Assembly (NCBI GenBank): GCA_937891805.1
Contig: CALATK010000247.1
Location: forward strand, 1-12,632
Direction of reading: 5' to 3'
DNA length: 12,632 bases
From: an uncultured Fibrobacter sp.
GTDB taxonomy: Bacteria > Fibrobacterota > Fibrobacteria > Fibrobacterales > Fibrobacteraceae
Both the position numbers and the translations under genes were made by a program. The notes below the pieces were generated by a model. That model saw only the letters and a list, made by a program, of their open reading frames with translations, searched no databases and had not been told where the DNA came from. The stretch's first letter is position 1. Each line of letters starts with the position of its first letter. Shown here piece by piece: positions 11,819 to 12,632 of this stretch.

Positions 11819-12433
11819 ATGCTGAACCTGTTCAAGCACCAGTGGCTGCCGGATTACATCCGGGAATACATCGTCAAGAAGTTTCCTACAAAAAATTTCA
11901 AGGTGACATTTGAGATTAACGGGCGTGACGTGCCTATGGACCAGGTTGTCGGTAACGAACGTCACATCCGGCAAGGGACCGTCACCTATACCGATACCGA
12001 AGGGATTTCTACAACGTGCTGGTTATTCCTGCGCAGGGGCGAAATAACCTTCGACTCGGTATCCTTTGCAATGGACAGTTTCGTGCTGGAAGGCATCGAG
12101 CCCGGCATACGCAAGCTTCCGCGGGTAGGCAAAAAGGACGAGGTCGAAAAGTACCGCAAGATGCTCAAGAAAAAACTTTCGGAAGCGATGGACTACTGTC
12201 CCGGATCCTTCTTGGACCGACTCCACGAATACCCCATTACCGACATGCCCCGCTGGCGTCGCAAGCGCATCTTGAACTTGCTCGCCAACATGAGCGAGGA
12301 CGGGGTTCCCGCCTTTGTCAGTTTTGACCTGGACAATGTGGCTCTTAGCCAGTTGGAACAGTTTAACGAAGAACTGGAGCTGGCCATGATGGTGGAAAAC
12401 AAGTACGAACCGGAACTGGACGAGGAAGGATAA
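11819..12433 (+). CDS. Hypothetical protein, 204 aa
   Basis: ATG at 11819 directly follows the stop of the zinc-ribbon gene, with AAGGAGG 5 bases upstream. The protein begins MLNLFKHQWLPDYIREYI, has a beta-rich middle (residues about 25-90, TFEINGRDVPMDQVVGNERH...), then a basic helical part and a helix containing RWRRKRILNLLA at about 155-165. It ends in an acidic tail, EPELDEEG. There is no signal or membrane segment. I do not recognise the family. It is the last gene before the terminator at 12439-12470, so its expression depends on the promoter at 11148. Confidence 0.7.
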   Translation: MLNLFKHQWLPDYIREYIVKKFPTKNFKVTFEINGRDVPMDQVVGNERHIRQGTVTYTDTEGISTTCWLFLRRGEITFDSVSFAMDSFVLEGIEPGIRKLPRVGKKDEVEKYRKMLKKKLSEAMDYCPGSFLDRLHEYPITDMPRWRRKRILNLLANMSEDGVPAFVSFDLDNVALSQLEQFNEELELAMMVENKYEPELDEEG

Positions 12434-12438
12434 ATATG

Positions 12439-12470
12439 AAGCGGCCCGCAATTTTGCTGGTCGCTTTTTT
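12439..12470 (+). terminator. Intrinsic terminator of the zinc-ribbon operon
   Basis: AAGCGGCC (12439-12446) pairs with GGTCGCTT (12459-12466) with one G-U, around a 12-base loop, and T continues to 12470. It follows the stop codon by 5 bases. Confidence 0.8.
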
Positions 12471-12499
12471 GTTTTCTGAAGTGGCGAAATTTATATTGC

Positions 12500-12528
12500 T
12501 TGACAATGCCACATTGTTTATGTATATT
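12500..12528 (+). promoter_or_regulatory. Strong sigma-70 promoter reading out of the window
   Basis: Perfect TTGACA at 12500-12505, a 17-base spacer and TATATT at 12523-12528, directly preceded by TG. The start would be near 12535. No ORF fits after it before the window ends. Confidence 0.8.
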
Positions 12529-12534
12529 GTTTTC

Positions 12535-12632
12535 GTAATTTGACAATCCCTGCGACAGTCGGCATAGACCATTCGGTCCGTACGTGCATCCGCGGTGGGG
12601 TTCATCAACCTTCTTGTTGATGTTGTTGGATA
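12535..12632 (+). other. Structured leader of a gene outside the window
   Basis: After the promoter at 12500 there is a GACC-ATTC-GGTC hairpin near 12569-12580 and a perfect CATCAAC/GTTGATG hairpin at 12603-12609/12616-12622. No start codon with a ribosome binding site is seen. It is likely the 5' leader of a highly expressed gene, possibly with an autoregulatory structure; the gene cannot be named. Confidence 0.5.

Noticed and set aside
1..12632. tRNA, rRNA genes, CRISPR arrays, insertion-sequence transposases
   Set aside because: I found no T-arm signatures, no regularly spaced repeats and no transposase motifs on either strand.

Overview
The window looks like a chromosomal segment of a Fibrobacter-like bacterium, probably from the gut or rumen. 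This is inference: there is no rRNA or universal marker gene. It rests on codon style, TATATT/ATATA-type -10 elements, and a radical-SAM peptide maturase locus of a kind I associate from memory with Fibrobacter. The first ~860 bases do not match the rest. They are extremely AT-rich, with Gram-positive-style TTGACA-17-TATTAT promoters and strong Shine-Dalgarno sites, so they are either a foreign mobile fragment or an assembly chimera.

Layout. (1) 1-~860: a compact AT-rich cassette with a 34-aa ORF, a promoter-to-terminator non-coding RNA of about 210 nt, an 80-aa ORF, and a short ORF that appears cut at the composition junction. (2) 1091-3483: a DUF2798-like membrane protein, a MmcQ/YjbR-family protein, and convergently an archaeal-type AAA+ ATPase whose promoter overlaps a cluster of GGTACACAA/TTGTGTACC operator half-sites. 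(3) 3484-4389: no certain protein gene. It holds several inverted repeats and, at about 4080-4311, a chain of nested perfect helices ending in an intrinsic terminator, which I interpret as an undescribed structured RNA. (4) 4390-5007: a four-helix membrane protein of unknown role.

(5) 5097-8763 is the most interesting region: a RiPP-type peptide locus. A 44-aa precursor with a cysteine-bearing C-terminus (too short for standard ORF cut-offs) is followed by an 18-bp hairpin, two small proteins of unknown function, a PqqD-like/radical SAM/SPASM maturase starting at TTG, and a PF04909-type amidohydrolase bracketed by two dispersed palindromes. The peptide would be bound by the maturase's own PqqD-like domain and modified at or near its cysteines. 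The hairpin probably sets a high precursor-to-enzyme ratio. No peptidase or exporter is present.

(6) 8817-10029: a tight three-gene operon for a secreted protein, a lipoprotein and a 50-aa membrane peptide. (7) 10152-12433: a divergent sigma-70-like protein, then a 54-aa protein, a zinc-ribbon protein and a 204-aa protein, closed by a terminator. The promoters before the secreted-protein gene, the 54-aa gene and the zinc-ribbon gene share a TTKACA-N17-GATRTA architecture with extra conserved bases. The sigma-like and zinc-ribbon proteins share an AIQN/GLG motif, hinting at a functional module. (8) The window ends in a strong promoter and a structured leader whose gene lies outside.
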